Assembly (NCBI GenBank): GCA_947498625.1
Contig: CANMKR010000002.1
Location: 1-64,000, forward strand
Source of the DNA: an uncultured Kangiella sp.
GTDB lineage: Bacteria; Pseudomonadota; Gammaproteobacteria; Enterobacterales; Kangiellaceae
Length of the DNA stretch: 64,000 nt
Direction of reading: 5' to 3'
Shown: positions 37,382-48,143 of the stretch, one piece after another
Numbering within the stretch: position 1 is the stretch's first letter
How the letters are laid out: each line of letters starts with the position of its first letter
Translations under genes and position numbers: made by a program
The notes under the pieces: generated by a model
What the model was told of the DNA's origin: nothing
Seen by the model: the letters and a program-made list of their open reading frames with translations, nothing else
The model's database searches: none

Positions 37382-38328
37382 ATAAGGTGAGCCTTTTGAG
37401 TATTGAGAGCCAGCAAAAGATTGATAGTGAAATAGATTTAATGGATGTTTTTTCTATTATATGGAAAGGAAAGTTGTGGATTATTGGAACTGTTTTTGTA
37501 TTTTCGCTGGCTTCCGTTTTATATGCTCTATCATTATCTGATGAATATAAAGCTACAGCTGTTGTTAAGCCTGTAGAGGGTGAGCGTGGTGGAGCTTTAG
37601 CCTCTTTAGCATCTCAATTTGGAGGTTTGGCAAGTCTTGCAGGAGTAGATTTAGGATCTGGAGGGACTTCTGATTCAATCGTTGCTATGGAGATTCTCAA
37701 AAGTTGGGAGTTTGCTGAAAACTTTATAAAAAAGCATAATTTAGAGGTTCCTATATTCGCAGCGAAGGGTTGGGATAGAAGCAATAATAAGCTGATCTTA
37801 GATGATGAACTATATGATGAAGCCTCTAAAAGATGGGTTCGTATTCCACCAAGTGGAAAAACTGTTGAGCCGACGAGTTGGGAGCTATATGAAGAATTTA
37901 AAAAGCGTTTATCCATAAGTGTAGATAAAGAGTCTGGTTTTATAAGGATTTCCTTAACGTATTACAAGCCTTCTTATGCTAAAAAATGGGTTGACCTACT
38001 AATTTCAGATATAAATACTTTTATGAGGAACAAAGCTTTAGATGAAGCTAATAAAAGTATTAAGTATTTGGAAGAAAATATAACTCAAACGAATATTGCT
38101 GAAATTAGATCTGTATTTAGCCAGCTTATTCAAGAGCAACACAAAGCAAAAATGCTGGCACAAGTTTCCGATGAGTATGTTCTTAAAACTATAAGCGTTG
38201 CAAAAATTCCTGAGGAAAAGAATAAGCCCAAGCGTGCTCTTATAGTCATATTATCGATGTTTCTAGGTTTGATGTTATCAATTTTATTTATTCTATTTAA
38301 AAGCTATTTTATTAAGGTTGAAAAGTAA
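37363..38328 (+). CDS. wzz: Wzz-type polysaccharide chain-length determinant
   Basis: 321 residues. A cytoplasmic N-terminus leads to TM1 (about 38-57, [20 protein letters not shown]), a periplasmic alpha/beta region with a coiled-coil ([17 protein letters not shown]) and TM2 (about 290-312). The Pro/Lys motif before TM2 ([16 protein letters not shown]) is typical of PCP proteins. There is no C-terminal tyrosine-kinase domain, so this is PCP1-type rather than Wzc. It sets the modal length of the polymer made by the Wzy-like protein. It starts inside the 3' end of the Wzi gene. Confidence 0.88.
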   Translation: MDNEIINKVSLLSIESQQKIDSEIDLMDVFSIIWKGKLWIIGTVFVFSLASVLYALSLSDEYKATAVVKPVEGERGGALASLASQFGGLASLAGVDLGSGGTSDSIVAMEILKSWEFAENFIKKHNLEVPIFAAKGWDRSNNKLILDDELYDEASKRWVRIPPSGKTVEPTSWELYEEFKKRLSISVDKESGFIRISLTYYKPSYAKKWVDLLISDINTFMRNKALDEANKSIKYLEENITQTNIAEIRSVFSQLIQEQHKAKMLAQVSDEYVLKTISVAKIPEEKNKPKRALIVILSMFLGLMLSILFILFKSYFIKVEK

Positions 38329-39602
38329 TGATTTTAGCAGATGTGAAAATTGCGGTTATAGGTTTGGGTTATGTAGGCCTTCCTTTAGCGGTTGAGTTTA
38401 GTAAGAAGTATAATGTGCTTGGATTTGATATTAATAATTCCCGTATAAATGAATTACAAAAAGGTAAAGACAGTACACTTGAAGTAAGTGATGAAGAGCT
38501 GTCTGAAGCAATTAACTTGGAGTTTTCAGCTAATAAAGATGACCTTGAAGAGTGTAATGTTTTTATTATTACAGTTCCGACACCTATTGATTCGTATAAG
38601 CAACCAGATCTTACTCCTCTCATTAAAGCAAGTGAGATGCTTGGCACCATTATAAAGAGAGGCGATGTTGTTATTTATGAATCAACAGTATATCCAGGCG
38701 CAACAGAAGAAGATTGTGTTCCTGTTTTAGAGAGCGTTTCAAAGCTTAAATATAATGAGGACTTCTTCGCGGGCTATTCTCCAGAGCGTATTAACCCTGG
38801 TGATAAAGAGCACCGTGTAACTAATATTCTTAAGGTTACATCTGGCTCAACCCCGGATATTGCTGATTTTGTTGATAGTTTGTATGCGTCAATTATTACG
38901 GCAGGTACTCACAAGGCTTCAAGTATTAAAGTTGCGGAAGCTGCTAAAGTTATTGAGAATACGCAAAGGGATGTAAATATTGCTCTTATTAATGAACTTT
39001 CAATAATTTTCAATAAGCTTGGAATAGATACTCTTGAAGTTCTCGAGGCGGCTGGAACAAAGTGGAATTTCCTCCCATTCCGCCCTGGTCTTGTAGGTGG
39101 TCATTGTATAGGCGTTGATCCATACTATCTAACTCATAAAGCGCAATCTGTAGGTTATCACCCTGAAATGATACTGGCTGGTAGGCGTCTGAATGATGGT
39201 ATGGGGCAGTATGTTGTATCACAGCTCGTTAAGCGAATGGTTAAAGAGCGCATACATGTTGAGGGTGCCGATATCTTGGTTATGGGACTCACATTTAAAG
39301 AGAATTGCCCTGATCTTCGTAATACCAAGGTAGTTGATATAGTTGATGAGCTAAAAGAGTACAATATTAATGTTGATATCGTTGACCCTTGGTGTTCAAA
39401 CAAAGAGTCGATTGATGAATACGGTTTAGAAATTAAAAAGAAGCCAGAAAAGAAAAAGTATGATGCCATCATTCTTGCCGTGGGGCATAACGAGTTTAAA
39501 AAAATGGGTGTAGATGTAATTCGCTCATACGGTAAAGATAAGCATGTGTTATATGACTTAAAATATGTGTTAGACAAAACAACTGTAGACATGCGGCTTT
39601 AA
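38328..39602 (+). CDS. UDP-N-acetyl-hexosamine 6-dehydrogenase (WbpO/TviB-like)
   Basis: 424 residues. The N-terminal Rossmann motif [10 protein letters not shown], the central [15 protein letters not shown] and SPERINPGD, and the catalytic cysteine C260 in [12 protein letters not shown] define the UDP-glucose/GDP-mannose dehydrogenase superfamily. The overall sequence fits the WbpO/TviB branch, which oxidises UDP-GalNAc (or UDP-GlcNAc) to the uronic acid with two NAD+. The neighbouring WbpP/TviC-like epimerase supports UDP-GalNAcA as product. One-base overlap with wzz. Confidence 0.88.
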   Translation: MILADVKIAVIGLGYVGLPLAVEFSKKYNVLGFDINNSRINELQKGKDSTLEVSDEELSEAINLEFSANKDDLEECNVFIITVPTPIDSYKQPDLTPLIKASEMLGTIIKRGDVVIYESTVYPGATEEDCVPVLESVSKLKYNEDFFAGYSPERINPGDKEHRVTNILKVTSGSTPDIADFVDSLYASIITAGTHKASSIKVAEAAKVIENTQRDVNIALINELSIIFNKLGIDTLEVLEAAGTKWNFLPFRPGLVGGHCIGVDPYYLTHKAQSVGYHPEMILAGRRLNDGMGQYVVSQLVKRMVKERIHVEGADILVMGLTFKENCPDLRNTKVVDIVDELKEYNINVDIVDPWCSNKESIDEYGLEIKKKPEKKKYDAIILAVGHNEFKKMGVDVIRSYGKDKHVLYDLKYVLDKTTVDMRL

Positions 39603-39634
39603 CTAGCATCTAACTCAGTTCTCTAGGTAAAAAT

Positions 39635-40657
39635 ATGAATCGATTTGAAAGAATTTGTGAGCAATTAAAAAATGAACCCAAAACATGGCTTATTACTGGT
39701 GTTGCAGGTTTTATTGGTTCGAATTTATTAGAAAAATTATTAAAACTAAATCAAAGAGTTGTTGGCTTAGATAACTTTGCAACTGGGCACCAGGTGAATC
39801 TTGATGAGGTCCGCTCATTAACATCAGAAGAGCAGTGGGCTCGCTTTAGATTTGTTGAAGGTGACATTTGTGATTTTGAGATGTGTAAAAAAGTAGTAAA
39901 AGGTGTTGATTATATACTTCATCAGGCTGCTTTAGGCTCCGTACCCCGCTCGATTGCAGATCCGATAACTTCAAATGCTTCAAATGTTAGTGGTTTTTTA
40001 AATATGCTGCATGCAGCAAAAGAAGAGAAAGTTGCTAGCTTTACATATGCGGCAAGCAGTTCTACTTACGGTGACCACCCAGCACTTCCAAAAATAGAAG
40101 AAAATATTGGTAATCCCTTATCCCCTTATGCAGTAACTAAATATGTTAATGAGTTGTATGCAAGCGTATACTCAAAAACTTATAACTTTAAGGCTATAGG
40201 TCTACGTTACTTTAATGTGTTTGGCAAACGACAAGATCCCAATGGTGCCTATGCAGCAGTAATTCCTAAGTGGACGGCAGCGATGATCAGAGATGAGAAT
40301 GTCTTCATTAATGGTGATGGTGAAACATCAAGAGATTTTTGTTATATAGCTAATACTGTACAAATGAATATTCTTGCTGCGACAGCTCCTGAGGGTTCAA
40401 AAAATGAAGTTTATAATGTAGCTGTAGGAGATAGAACAACATTAAACGATTTGTACAAAGCGATTGAATATGCTTTGTCAGAGAATAATGTAAATGTAAC
40501 TAAACGACCTATTTATCAAGAGTTTAGAGCGGGAGATGTTAGGCATTCTCAAGCGGATATTAATAAGGCGCGAATAAACCTTGGATATGAGCCACAATTC
40601 AGAATTGGAGAAGGAATTAAGGAAGCAATGGCTTGGTATGTAACAAATTTGAAGTAG
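39635..40657 (+). CDS. UDP-N-acetylglucosamine C4-epimerase (WbpP/TviC-like)
   Basis: 340 residues, extended SDR. NAD-binding [15 protein letters not shown], the Ser of [11 protein letters not shown] and the YxxxK pair in [14 protein letters not shown] are present. [15 protein letters not shown] and [19 protein letters not shown] are characteristic of the group acting on N-acetylated UDP-hexosamines. With the preceding dehydrogenase it completes the two-step route UDP-GlcNAc, UDP-GalNAc, UDP-GalNAcA known for Vi antigen and P. aeruginosa O6. Confidence 0.9.
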   Translation: MNRFERICEQLKNEPKTWLITGVAGFIGSNLLEKLLKLNQRVVGLDNFATGHQVNLDEVRSLTSEEQWARFRFVEGDICDFEMCKKVVKGVDYILHQAALGSVPRSIADPITSNASNVSGFLNMLHAAKEEKVASFTYAASSSTYGDHPALPKIEENIGNPLSPYAVTKYVNELYASVYSKTYNFKAIGLRYFNVFGKRQDPNGAYAAVIPKWTAAMIRDENVFINGDGETSRDFCYIANTVQMNILAATAPEGSKNEVYNVAVGDRTTLNDLYKAIEYALSENNVNVTKRPIYQEFRAGDVRHSQADINKARINLGYEPQFRIGEGIKEAMAWYVTNLK

Positions 40658-40666
40658 TAAATTCTT

Positions 40667-41890
40667 ATGCGTGACATACTCTTATATTTGCCCGCTAAGG
40701 TACTCCCTGGCGGGTTTGCTATATTAACGGTCTTCTTTCTTACAAATTCATTAGCGCCTGAAGAGTTCGGATTATACTCGTATTACCTTGCTCTTTCTTT
40801 GTTACTCTCGGTCACTATCTTTAATTGGTTGTCATTAGGCGTCAATAGACTATATCTAAACTCTGATAATGAAGTTGATATAAGCTTAAAATCAACAGCT
40901 ATCTATACTTCTTTATTAATTTTTTTATTTACAATAAGCGCGGTATTAATTTTATACCTTGTCAAAGTCATTGATAGATTTTATTTCGTTGTTTTGATTT
41001 TGGCATATGGTTTTTCATTACTGGAAATGCTGACCCAGTGGGCTGTTATTGAAGGTAAAAAAAAGGAGTATAGTGTAGCTGTAATAATTAAGCCATTTTT
41101 ATTGATGGCTTTCTCATTTGCAATTTATGTAAATGGAGCTGTGACAGCTGAGCTTATTATTATATTAATTTGCTTTTTTCAGTTTTTTTCATGCGCCTAT
41201 ACTTTTTATTCTGGATGGAAAGATATAAGTTGTAAATATTTCGATATTCAAAAGCTTAAAGAGTTACTTAGTTATGGTTTGCCGCTAAGTCTAAATTTTG
41301 GTTTGATGTATATTGTTTCTAGTAGCGATAAGCTAATTATCAAGCATTACTTTAGTGATGCAGAGGTAGGAATCTATGCAGCTACATACGATCTATTTTC
41401 TCAGCTTGTTTTTGGTTTAGGTGGGGTTTTGACTTTAGTTTTATATCCAAGTGCTTTACGAGCATTTAATCAGTCATTTAGTGCATTTACAGAAGTTGTC
41501 AGAGGTAATTTTAAAAAAGCTTTTTTTTACTTAGCGGGTGTTTCCATAATATTGCTAATACTTTCTCCTTTAATTATAAAGTATGGATTAGGGGATCCTT
41601 ATAAAAAGTTTGCTTGGAGTTACTTTTATATAGTTATTTTGATGACTGCTATATATTGTTTTTACTCGTATTCAATGATTACAGTCCTTCAATTATATAA
41701 GAAAGTAGGTTTGATACTGCTTAGCTCTGCAATAATGGCTATAACAAATTTATCTTTAAATTTCTTTTTCATGCCAAGTTTGGGGTTTGAAATAGGGATC
41801 TATACGACTTTGATATCTTACCTAGCCGGTCTTGTTGTAACTTTGTTTTCGTTAAGAATACTTCTTAGAAAGAGAGATATAAGTGCGTAA
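40667..41890 (+). CDS. wzx: Wzx-type lipid-linked oligosaccharide flippase
   Basis: 407 residues, about twelve membrane helices, MATE/MOP-like fold (polysaccharide biosynthesis protein). Typical cues are ILLYLPAKVLPGGFAILTVFF at the N-terminus and LSYGLPLSLNFGLMYIVSSSDKLIIKHYF in the middle, where a helix pair is followed by the SSDK-type segment found in Wzx. It would move undecaprenyl-pyrophosphate-linked repeat units across the inner membrane. Very low G+C, as usual for wzx genes. It overlaps the next gene by 8 bases. Confidence 0.87.
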   Translation: MRDILLYLPAKVLPGGFAILTVFFLTNSLAPEEFGLYSYYLALSLLLSVTIFNWLSLGVNRLYLNSDNEVDISLKSTAIYTSLLIFLFTISAVLILYLVKVIDRFYFVVLILAYGFSLLEMLTQWAVIEGKKKEYSVAVIIKPFLLMAFSFAIYVNGAVTAELIIILICFFQFFSCAYTFYSGWKDISCKYFDIQKLKELLSYGLPLSLNFGLMYIVSSSDKLIIKHYFSDAEVGIYAATYDLFSQLVFGLGGVLTLVLYPSALRAFNQSFSAFTEVVRGNFKKAFFYLAGVSIILLILSPLIIKYGLGDPYKKFAWSYFYIVILMTAIYCFYSYSMITVLQLYKKVGLILLSSAIMAITNLSLNFFFMPSLGFEIGIYTTLISYLAGLVVTLFSLRILLRKRDISA

Positions 41891-42974
41891 AAGAGATGTT
41901 ATATTTTTCTTGCCATCTTTGAAGTTTGGTGGAGCAGAGCGAGCTTTATTGCTTGCAGCAAAGGGGTTATCCGAATGCGATGATATAGCAGTACAGCTTA
42001 TTACGCAGAAGGGAGGGGAGCTTGAGGATCAAGTAGGGGCTAATATAGAATGGATATGTTTAAATAAAGGAACTCTTTTCGCATCGATCCCTAAAATATT
42101 TAAGTTACTTTTAAATCGGAAAGCAGTGTTAATTACAACGCTTGTTCATTGTAATGTTGTATTAACTACTTTGATTAAAGTAATGTCTTTTTTTAAATTA
42201 AGTAAGTGCAAGGTATTCGTTCGTGAAACAACAAATCTCTTTATACGGCTAACATCGTCTAACTCAGTTAAACTTAAGTTTTTAAGGTTATTAGTTCCTG
42301 CAGTATATAATGTTGCTGACGGTGTTATTTTTCCAAATCGAAGTATGTTTGAGGCATTTGAAAGGGATTTTTCAGTTAAACTAAGGAATTATAAAGTTAT
42401 TTATAATCCTTCGGGCGTTAAAATATCGCTACATCCAAGCGTACAATGCAGAAGAAAAAAAATTATAGTAGTTGGTAGGTTAGAAAAGAGTAAAGGAGTA
42501 GAGGATGTCTTGACTGCTTTTTCAAAGGTTCTCGAAAGTGACAGTGGGATGAGTCTTGATATAGTGGGAGATGGACATGCTCGAGAAGAATTGGAAGCAC
42601 TGGCCGAAACTCTTGAAATAGAAGACAAAGTGTCATTTAAAGGATTTCTAGTTAATCCTTTTTATGTATATAAAGATCAGAGTGTAATATATGTTTTAGC
42701 TTCATATATGGAAGGAATGCCAAACGGGTTAATTGAAGCTCTCTCTTGTGGAATTCCCTGCGTTTCCTATGACTGTGATTATGGCCCACGGGAAATTTTT
42801 GAAATCTTTAACATTTCAAACAAGTACTTAATTCCAGTTGGAGATATTAGCAAGTTAGCATTACTTATATCGGAAGTTAAGAAAGATCTTGACTATTTTT
42901 CTTATGTAGATCATGAAAGCTTAAAAGTTTTTAGTCTTGACAGCTATATAGATTGCTTTAAAAAATTATTATGA
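41883..42974 (+). CDS. Glycosyltransferase family 4 (GT-B)
   Basis: 363 residues. The N-terminal FFLPSLKFGGAERALLLAA is the GT4 acceptor-side signature. The C-terminal half has VVGRLEKSKGVEDVLTAF, DIVGDGHAREELEALAE and the donor-binding EGMPNGLIEALSCGIPCVSYD with its E-x7-E pattern. It adds one sugar to the lipid-linked unit on the cytoplasmic face. The start is GTG, overlapping the wzx stop. Donor and linkage cannot be assigned. Confidence 0.88.
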   Translation: MRKRDVIFFLPSLKFGGAERALLLAAKGLSECDDIAVQLITQKGGELEDQVGANIEWICLNKGTLFASIPKIFKLLLNRKAVLITTLVHCNVVLTTLIKVMSFFKLSKCKVFVRETTNLFIRLTSSNSVKLKFLRLLVPAVYNVADGVIFPNRSMFEAFERDFSVKLRNYKVIYNPSGVKISLHPSVQCRRKKIIVVGRLEKSKGVEDVLTAFSKVLESDSGMSLDIVGDGHAREELEALAETLEIEDKVSFKGFLVNPFYVYKDQSVIYVLASYMEGMPNGLIEALSCGIPCVSYDCDYGPREIFEIFNISNKYLIPVGDISKLALLISEVKKDLDYFSYVDHESLKVFSLDSYIDCFKKLL

Positions 42975-43945
42975 AAAGTAATAAGATTAATCTTTCAAAT
43001 GGAGTGACGTTTATTTTAGCTTTGTTACTGTCATTTGTGTTCACATTATTACCTTGGGAGGAAATTAGGGGGGTAGGATTTGAGGACTACAGAAATTATG
43101 TAGAGAGGATATATGAGCTTGGGTTATATGGTGAGTCATACCTAAACCCGTCGGGTACTATTCTTGGAGCTCTCACTTCTGAGCTATTGTGGGGCTATTT
43201 TTTGTTGGTAATTGCCCAGTTGGGTCTAGACCCAGATATTTTCTTATGGTCGCTTTCTTTTTTTATGGTTTTCACTGTTTCATTATTTTTATTGAAGCAC
43301 ATCCACCCTCTTTTGGTTTTGCTGTTTCTTTTTAATCCTCTTTTAGTTGATTTTTTTATGTCGCAACATAGAAATGCTCTAGCATTTACATTGCTTCTTT
43401 GGGCTATAATTGTCGGCCCGAGGCATACATTGATGTTTTTAGTTATTGCGATAATTTCGGTATTCATTCATACATCCTCTATTCTAATTTTCCCTGTTTA
43501 TTATTTGGGTTGGTTATTAGCAAAAAAATATAAGGGCGTTAATTTTAAGTTATACACTTCTTTTCTTGCCTTTTCTTTCGCTATTACCGTTGTTGCTGGT
43601 AAAGCTTTGGTTCTTACTTATTTTGGTGATAGAAGGGCTGATATAGATGGAGACGCGGTCTCCTTACTTTATTCGTTTTTTTGGTTTTTATTATTACCCA
43701 TGTTGCTTTTCTTTTACCATGGTAACAAAACAGCATTTTTTTCTTTTGTTGTATTTAACCTAGTAATTTTCATTTTATTTACTATCGTTGGTGATTACAG
43801 TAGTCGCTTTTTAGTTATTCAATACCCATTTTTATTGATTGCATTAGCCGGGATTAAAGGGAGTGCGGGATTCATGTTATTTTCTTTCCTTTTCATATAT
43901 CAGAGTGTGCAATGGGTTTATTGGTTCAGAGTTTTTATAGGATGA
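42971..43945 (+). CDS. Wzy-like polysaccharide polymerase (EpsG family)
   Basis: 324 residues with eight or more hydrophobic helices. The loop and helix FEDYRNYVERIY, then FFMSQHRNALAFTLLLWAI and FIHTSSILIFPVYYL match the EpsG/Wzy_6 pattern of a conserved Arg/His on periplasmic faces. It is the only strong candidate in the locus for the polymerase joining repeat units, as expected for a Wzx/Wzz pathway. It starts four bases inside the previous gene (ATGA). Confidence 0.72.
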   Translation: MKSNKINLSNGVTFILALLLSFVFTLLPWEEIRGVGFEDYRNYVERIYELGLYGESYLNPSGTILGALTSELLWGYFLLVIAQLGLDPDIFLWSLSFFMVFTVSLFLLKHIHPLLVLLFLFNPLLVDFFMSQHRNALAFTLLLWAIIVGPRHTLMFLVIAIISVFIHTSSILIFPVYYLGWLLAKKYKGVNFKLYTSFLAFSFAITVVAGKALVLTYFGDRRADIDGDAVSLLYSFFWFLLLPMLLFFYHGNKTAFFSFVVFNLVIFILFTIVGDYSSRFLVIQYPFLLIALAGIKGSAGFMLFSFLFIYQSVQWVYWFRVFIG

Positions 43946-43948
43946 TTT

Positions 43949-45931
43949 ATGTGCGGTTATAATTTTTTATATTCCACTGATTCGAATAGTGAATTAGATA
44001 AAGTAGTTCAAGTAATGAATAATCATATCGAGTGGAGAGGGCCTGACGGGCAAGGTGTGCTTCACATCCCTGAACGAAATTTAGCTTTTGGTCACGTTAG
44101 GTTGGCGATACAAGACACATCTGAGCATGGTGCTCAACCATTTTCTAATGGCCAGCGTCGCTTCTATTTAGTCTTTAATGGAGAGATATATAACCACTTC
44201 GAGTTAAGAGCTAAGTACTTAGACGATACCGAGTTTTCTGGTACTTCAGATACAGAAACATTATTTTATATGCTCATAGTATATGGAATCAGTAAAACTT
44301 TACCTTTACTAGAAGGCATGTTTTCTTTTGTATTCTATGATACAGAAAGCAACACAATCAATGTGGCTAGGGATGCATTCGGAGAGAAGCCTTTATATTA
44401 TGGTATTAATGAGTGTAAGTTTTTTATTACCTCGGATCTTAATGCCGTCAAGTGTAAGAGTGAGTTTAGCTTCAATATAGATAGAAATGCTTTGTCGTCT
44501 TACTTCAGGTTCAATTATGTCCCTGCTCCTCATAGTATCTTTGAAGGAGTAAAAAAGCTTACTGCTGGTACATACTTTACCTTGTGCTTAGATGAGCATG
44601 CATTGTCAATTGATAACATTTTAAGCGCTATAAACTTAAATATTAAAACGCACTATTCTAAACCGGAACATGTTGAGAGCTACAAAGATTCATATAGTGA
44701 GGCTGTCACTAAACTTGATGAAATTGTTAACAATGCTGTTGCTAGCAGGATGATTTCTGATGTGCCTTTGGGAAGCTTTTTATCTGGTGGGGTTGACTCA
44801 TCTTTAGTGTCAGCTTTATGCCAATCAAATTCAACCCAAAAAGTTGATACTTTTTCATTGGGTTTCGATGATCCGAGTTGTGATGAATCCGTTCATGCGA
44901 AAAAAGTAGCTAAACATATAGGTAGCAATCATAATGAAATAATTGTTAATGAACAGACTCTATTAAATGTAATCCCAAATTTGCCCACAATGTTCTCTGA
45001 ACCATTTGCTGACTCTTCTCAGTTGCCAACTTTTTTAGTCAGCCAATTTGCAAGAAAAAAGGTGACTGTTTGCCTATCAGGAGATGCCGGAGATGAGTTG
45101 TTTTGCGGATATAACCGCTACTTTTATACTCAGAAAATAATGGGACAATTTGCTAGCAAGCCAAAATTTATTAAGGATTTGCTAGCAAAAATACTAATAA
45201 ATCTGCCATTAGATGCAATAGAGAAGTTCTATAATTTTATTCGACAGTCACTACCTCAGCGAATGAATGTAACAATGCTGGCTACTAAGCTTAGAAAAGC
45301 TGCAGAGGTTTTAAAAGTAGAGGGATACTCTGACTTTTTTTTAAGAACCCTGTCGCACAGCAAGGTGCCAGAGCAGTTAGTTATTGATGGGGTGGAGTAC
45401 AAAACTAGCGCCCATGTAGTATCCGAACAAGAGTTCTTAAAGTACGGAATAGAAAACTCTATGATGCGTTTAGATATGGAAATGTACTTATCAGATGATA
45501 TTTTAACTAAGGTTGATCGAGCATCTATGTTCTCTAGCCTAGAAGCGAGGGTTCCTTTGTTAGATAAGGAGCTTGTTAGTTTTGCAGCTAGCATCCCGTT
45601 GAGCTTCAAAACAGACGGGTCTAAAGGAAAACTTATTCTCAGAGATGTTTTATATAACTACGTGCCCAAAGAGTTAATTGAAAGGCCTAAGCAAGGGTTT
45701 GCCATTCCATTAAAGAGGTGGTTGTCATTTGAGCTATTAGAGTGGGCAGAAGAACTGCTAACAGAAGAAAAACTAAGTGAAAGTGGAGTATTAAACGTCC
45801 AAAATGTAAGGAGGCTATGGCAAAAGCATAAGCTCGGCATAGAAAGTAACGAATACTTAATATGGGATGTGCTTATGTTCCAGGCATGGTTTGATAATTG
45901 GAAAGGTTCGTCATTAATGAGGCCGAACTAG
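43949..45931 (+). CDS. AsnB-type glutamine amidotransferase (WbpS-like)
   Basis: 660 residues. Class II glutaminase domain (1-~200) with catalytic Cys2 (MCGYNF), RGPDGQG and FNGEIYNH. The asparagine-synthetase ATP-pyrophosphatase domain (~240-640) has SGGVDSSLVSAL, SLGFDD and LSGDAGDELFCGYNRYF. In glycan clusters such proteins amidate uronic acids: WbpS of P. aeruginosa O6 is the precedent for GalNAcA. The WbpO/WbpP-like pair upstream makes that the likely substrate, so a true asparagine synthetase role is less likely here. Amidation of the sugar is inferred. Confidence 0.87.
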   Translation: MCGYNFLYSTDSNSELDKVVQVMNNHIEWRGPDGQGVLHIPERNLAFGHVRLAIQDTSEHGAQPFSNGQRRFYLVFNGEIYNHFELRAKYLDDTEFSGTSDTETLFYMLIVYGISKTLPLLEGMFSFVFYDTESNTINVARDAFGEKPLYYGINECKFFITSDLNAVKCKSEFSFNIDRNALSSYFRFNYVPAPHSIFEGVKKLTAGTYFTLCLDEHALSIDNILSAINLNIKTHYSKPEHVESYKDSYSEAVTKLDEIVNNAVASRMISDVPLGSFLSGGVDSSLVSALCQSNSTQKVDTFSLGFDDPSCDESVHAKKVAKHIGSNHNEIIVNEQTLLNVIPNLPTMFSEPFADSSQLPTFLVSQFARKKVTVCLSGDAGDELFCGYNRYFYTQKIMGQFASKPKFIKDLLAKILINLPLDAIEKFYNFIRQSLPQRMNVTMLATKLRKAAEVLKVEGYSDFFLRTLSHSKVPEQLVIDGVEYKTSAHVVSEQEFLKYGIENSMMRLDMEMYLSDDILTKVDRASMFSSLEARVPLLDKELVSFAASIPLSFKTDGSKGKLILRDVLYNYVPKELIERPKQGFAIPLKRWLSFELLEWAEELLTEEKLSESGVLNVQNVRRLWQKHKLGIESNEYLIWDVLMFQAWFDNWKGSSLMRPN

Positions 45932-47034
45932 TGAAAATTCTGCACATAATATCAAGCTTAGGGACAGGTGGAGCCGAAACCATGTTACTAAGGCTTTGTT
46001 CCTACGGAAAAACAACCACTGATAAGCATATGGTTGTTGCTTTATTACCTTATGGAGAGCTTGAGTATTCTTTCAAAGCAGTTGCAGATAGTGTGGTTAC
46101 ACTCGACTTGAAGCGGCATCCTTTGAAATCTATTTATCAACTTTTTAGATTACTTAAAGAACATAAGCATGATGTTATACAAACTTGGATGTATCATGCA
46201 GACTTTCTAGGAGGGGTTATTGGTAGGATGGCCGGTGCAAAGAAAATTTTTTGGGGGGTACGAAATACCCATGCACCTGATGGCAGTAAAGTGACACGTT
46301 TATTAATTTCTATTCTAGCAAAACTTTCAGGGTATATCCCGTCGCGTATAATTTCTGTCGCTGAATCCGCAGTCGAAAGTCATATAAAATATGGTTATAA
46401 AGGCCATAAGTTTAACGTAATACCTAATGGCTACCCATTTGAACAATTAGCTAGAAGTATAGAAAGTCGCAATAAAATAAGATCTGGGCTAGGAGTTGAC
46501 CGGTCTACTATTTTAATTGGCTGTGTGGGAAGATTTCATAAAGACAAGGGGCAGGATTTATTTGTTCAAATAGCAAAACAAGTAAACTCTAAAAATGTAA
46601 AGTACTTAATGCTGGGTAAAAATTGTACAAACTTAAATTCACAGTTAGTCCGAGATATAGATGCTTCAGGGTTGAATGATAAGTTCATGCTGCTTGGGCA
46701 AAGTGATGATGTACCTAGTTACTTAAATGCGATGGATTTATTTTGTATGCCATCTAGAACTGAGGGGTTCCCGAATGCATTAGCTGAAGCCCTTGGCTCT
46801 GGTTTGTTTTCAATCGCTTTTGATGTTGGAGATAGCAGCAAATTATCTTGCCCTTCTTTGGTGTTGGTTCCTCCTATGGATGTTCGTCAGTTTGCCCAAG
46901 AAATAAACTCTTTTTTGGACAAAGATAAAGGTGAAATAAATTGTAAAGTTTCAGCTTCAAAGTCTAAATTACAAGAGAAATTTGGTATTAAAACTAGCTA
47001 TGCACTGTATAAGGAAGTTTATGAAAGCGTCTAA
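45931..47034 (+). CDS. Glycosyltransferase family 4 (GT-B)
   Basis: 367 residues from GTG at 45931, chosen because the protein then begins KILHIISSLGTGGAETMLL, the standard GT4 start. GAGG lies eight bases upstream and the codon shares its G with the asnB-like stop. The C-terminal donor site includes GCVGRFHKDKGQDLFV, LGQSDDVPSYLNAMDLFCMP and RTEGFPNALAEALGSGL. It adds a sugar to the repeat unit; specificity unknown. Its 3' end overlaps the next gene by 14 bases. Confidence 0.88.
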   Translation: MKILHIISSLGTGGAETMLLRLCSYGKTTTDKHMVVALLPYGELEYSFKAVADSVVTLDLKRHPLKSIYQLFRLLKEHKHDVIQTWMYHADFLGGVIGRMAGAKKIFWGVRNTHAPDGSKVTRLLISILAKLSGYIPSRIISVAESAVESHIKYGYKGHKFNVIPNGYPFEQLARSIESRNKIRSGLGVDRSTILIGCVGRFHKDKGQDLFVQIAKQVNSKNVKYLMLGKNCTNLNSQLVRDIDASGLNDKFMLLGQSDDVPSYLNAMDLFCMPSRTEGFPNALAEALGSGLFSIAFDVGDSSKLSCPSLVLVPPMDVRQFAQEINSFLDKDKGEINCKVSASKSKLQEKFGIKTSYALYKEVYESV

Positions 47035-48142
47035 AAAGTTACTTTTCATAGTAAATGTAGATTGGTTCTTTATTTCCCATAGGCTTCCTATTGCCATAGA
47101 GGCTGTTAAAAAGGGGTATGATGTTCATGTCGCTTGCGCAGATACAGGAAATATTAACGAAATAAAAAAGCATGGCATTGCCGTACACTCTGTTAAATTT
47201 ACTCGAAGTGGAACAAGCATAATTAAAGAATTAAAAACGTTATTGGAACTAAACAAAATATTTAAGAACATTTCTCCTGATATTGTCCACGGTGTTACCA
47301 TAAAACCGGTACTTTATGGCTCTCTCGCTGCAAGGTTTCGAAAAATTGAAAAGCGAGTTTTCTCTATTTCCGGGTTAGGCTATGTATTTATTGACGAGAG
47401 TGCGAAGGCGAAAGTTATCAGAGCTTTGGTCTCTTTTTTGTACAAGCTTGGACTAAATAACCCAAGTTCATCTGTTATTTTTCAAAACAATAGTGATTTA
47501 TCAGTATTTAAGCAACTAAATATAGTTAAAGAGAGCCAATGTCGAATAATTCGAGGCTCAGGTGTTGATTTAAAAGCATACCCATTTACACCTCTAATCG
47601 ATAAAGGGCCTGTAGTAATGTTCCTTGCAAGATTACTAAAAGATAAAGGGGTGCTAGAGTTTTGTGATGCTGCTCATTACTTAAAAAAGCAGGGAAGTAA
47701 CGCTAAGTTTGTTCTGGTTGGTGACTTAGACCTTCACAATCCTAACTCTCTTGATAAGCTCACTTTAGAAAAATATATATGCAGAGAGGATGTATATCAC
47801 TGGGGTTATACTAATGAAGTAGCAGCAACAATTGCAAAGTCAACAATTATGGTTCTGCCTTCGTATAGAGAGGGGTTACCTAAGAGTTTAATTGAAGCGG
47901 CAGCAATAGGGAGAGCCGTTATAACTACGGATGTTCCTGGTTGTAAAGATGCAATAGAACCTGGTATTACAGGGTTGTTGGTACCTGCACGGGAAGTTAA
48001 ACCCCTTGCAGAAACAATAGATAAACTACTAAAGAATAAGAAAAAATGTGTTGAAATGGGAAAAGCTGGTAGGGGGCTTGCAGAACGGGAATTTGATATT
48101 CAAAACGTAATAGCAAAGCATTTTGAAATATACGAGGAATAA
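47021..48142 (+). CDS. Glycosyltransferase family 4 (GT-B)
   Basis: 373 residues from ATG 47021, which has AAGGAAG four bases upstream; longer in-frame starts lie within the previous gene. The N-terminus KLLFIVNVDWFFISHRLPIA and HGVTIKPVLYGSLAARF resemble GT4 enzymes such as P. aeruginosa WbpT/WbpU-type or N,N'-diacetylbacillosaminyl-PP-lipid GalNAc transferases (PglA-like). The donor site is MFLARLLKDKGVLEFCDAA with YREGLPKSLIEAAAIGRAVI. It probably acts early on the lipid-linked primer, judging from its position next to the initiating enzymes; that is inference. Confidence 0.87.
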   Translation: MKASKKLLFIVNVDWFFISHRLPIAIEAVKKGYDVHVACADTGNINEIKKHGIAVHSVKFTRSGTSIIKELKTLLELNKIFKNISPDIVHGVTIKPVLYGSLAARFRKIEKRVFSISGLGYVFIDESAKAKVIRALVSFLYKLGLNNPSSSVIFQNNSDLSVFKQLNIVKESQCRIIRGSGVDLKAYPFTPLIDKGPVVMFLARLLKDKGVLEFCDAAHYLKKQGSNAKFVLVGDLDLHNPNSLDKLTLEKYICREDVYHWGYTNEVAATIAKSTIMVLPSYREGLPKSLIEAAAIGRAVITTDVPGCKDAIEPGITGLLVPAREVKPLAETIDKLLKNKKKCVEMGKAGRGLAEREFDIQNVIAKHFEIYEE

Positions 48143-48143
48143 A

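Noticed and set aside
39158-39592. Minus-strand frame of 144 codons inside the dehydrogenase gene
   Set aside because: It lies wholly inside a strongly conserved gene on the other strand, with Ser-rich, non-protein-like composition.
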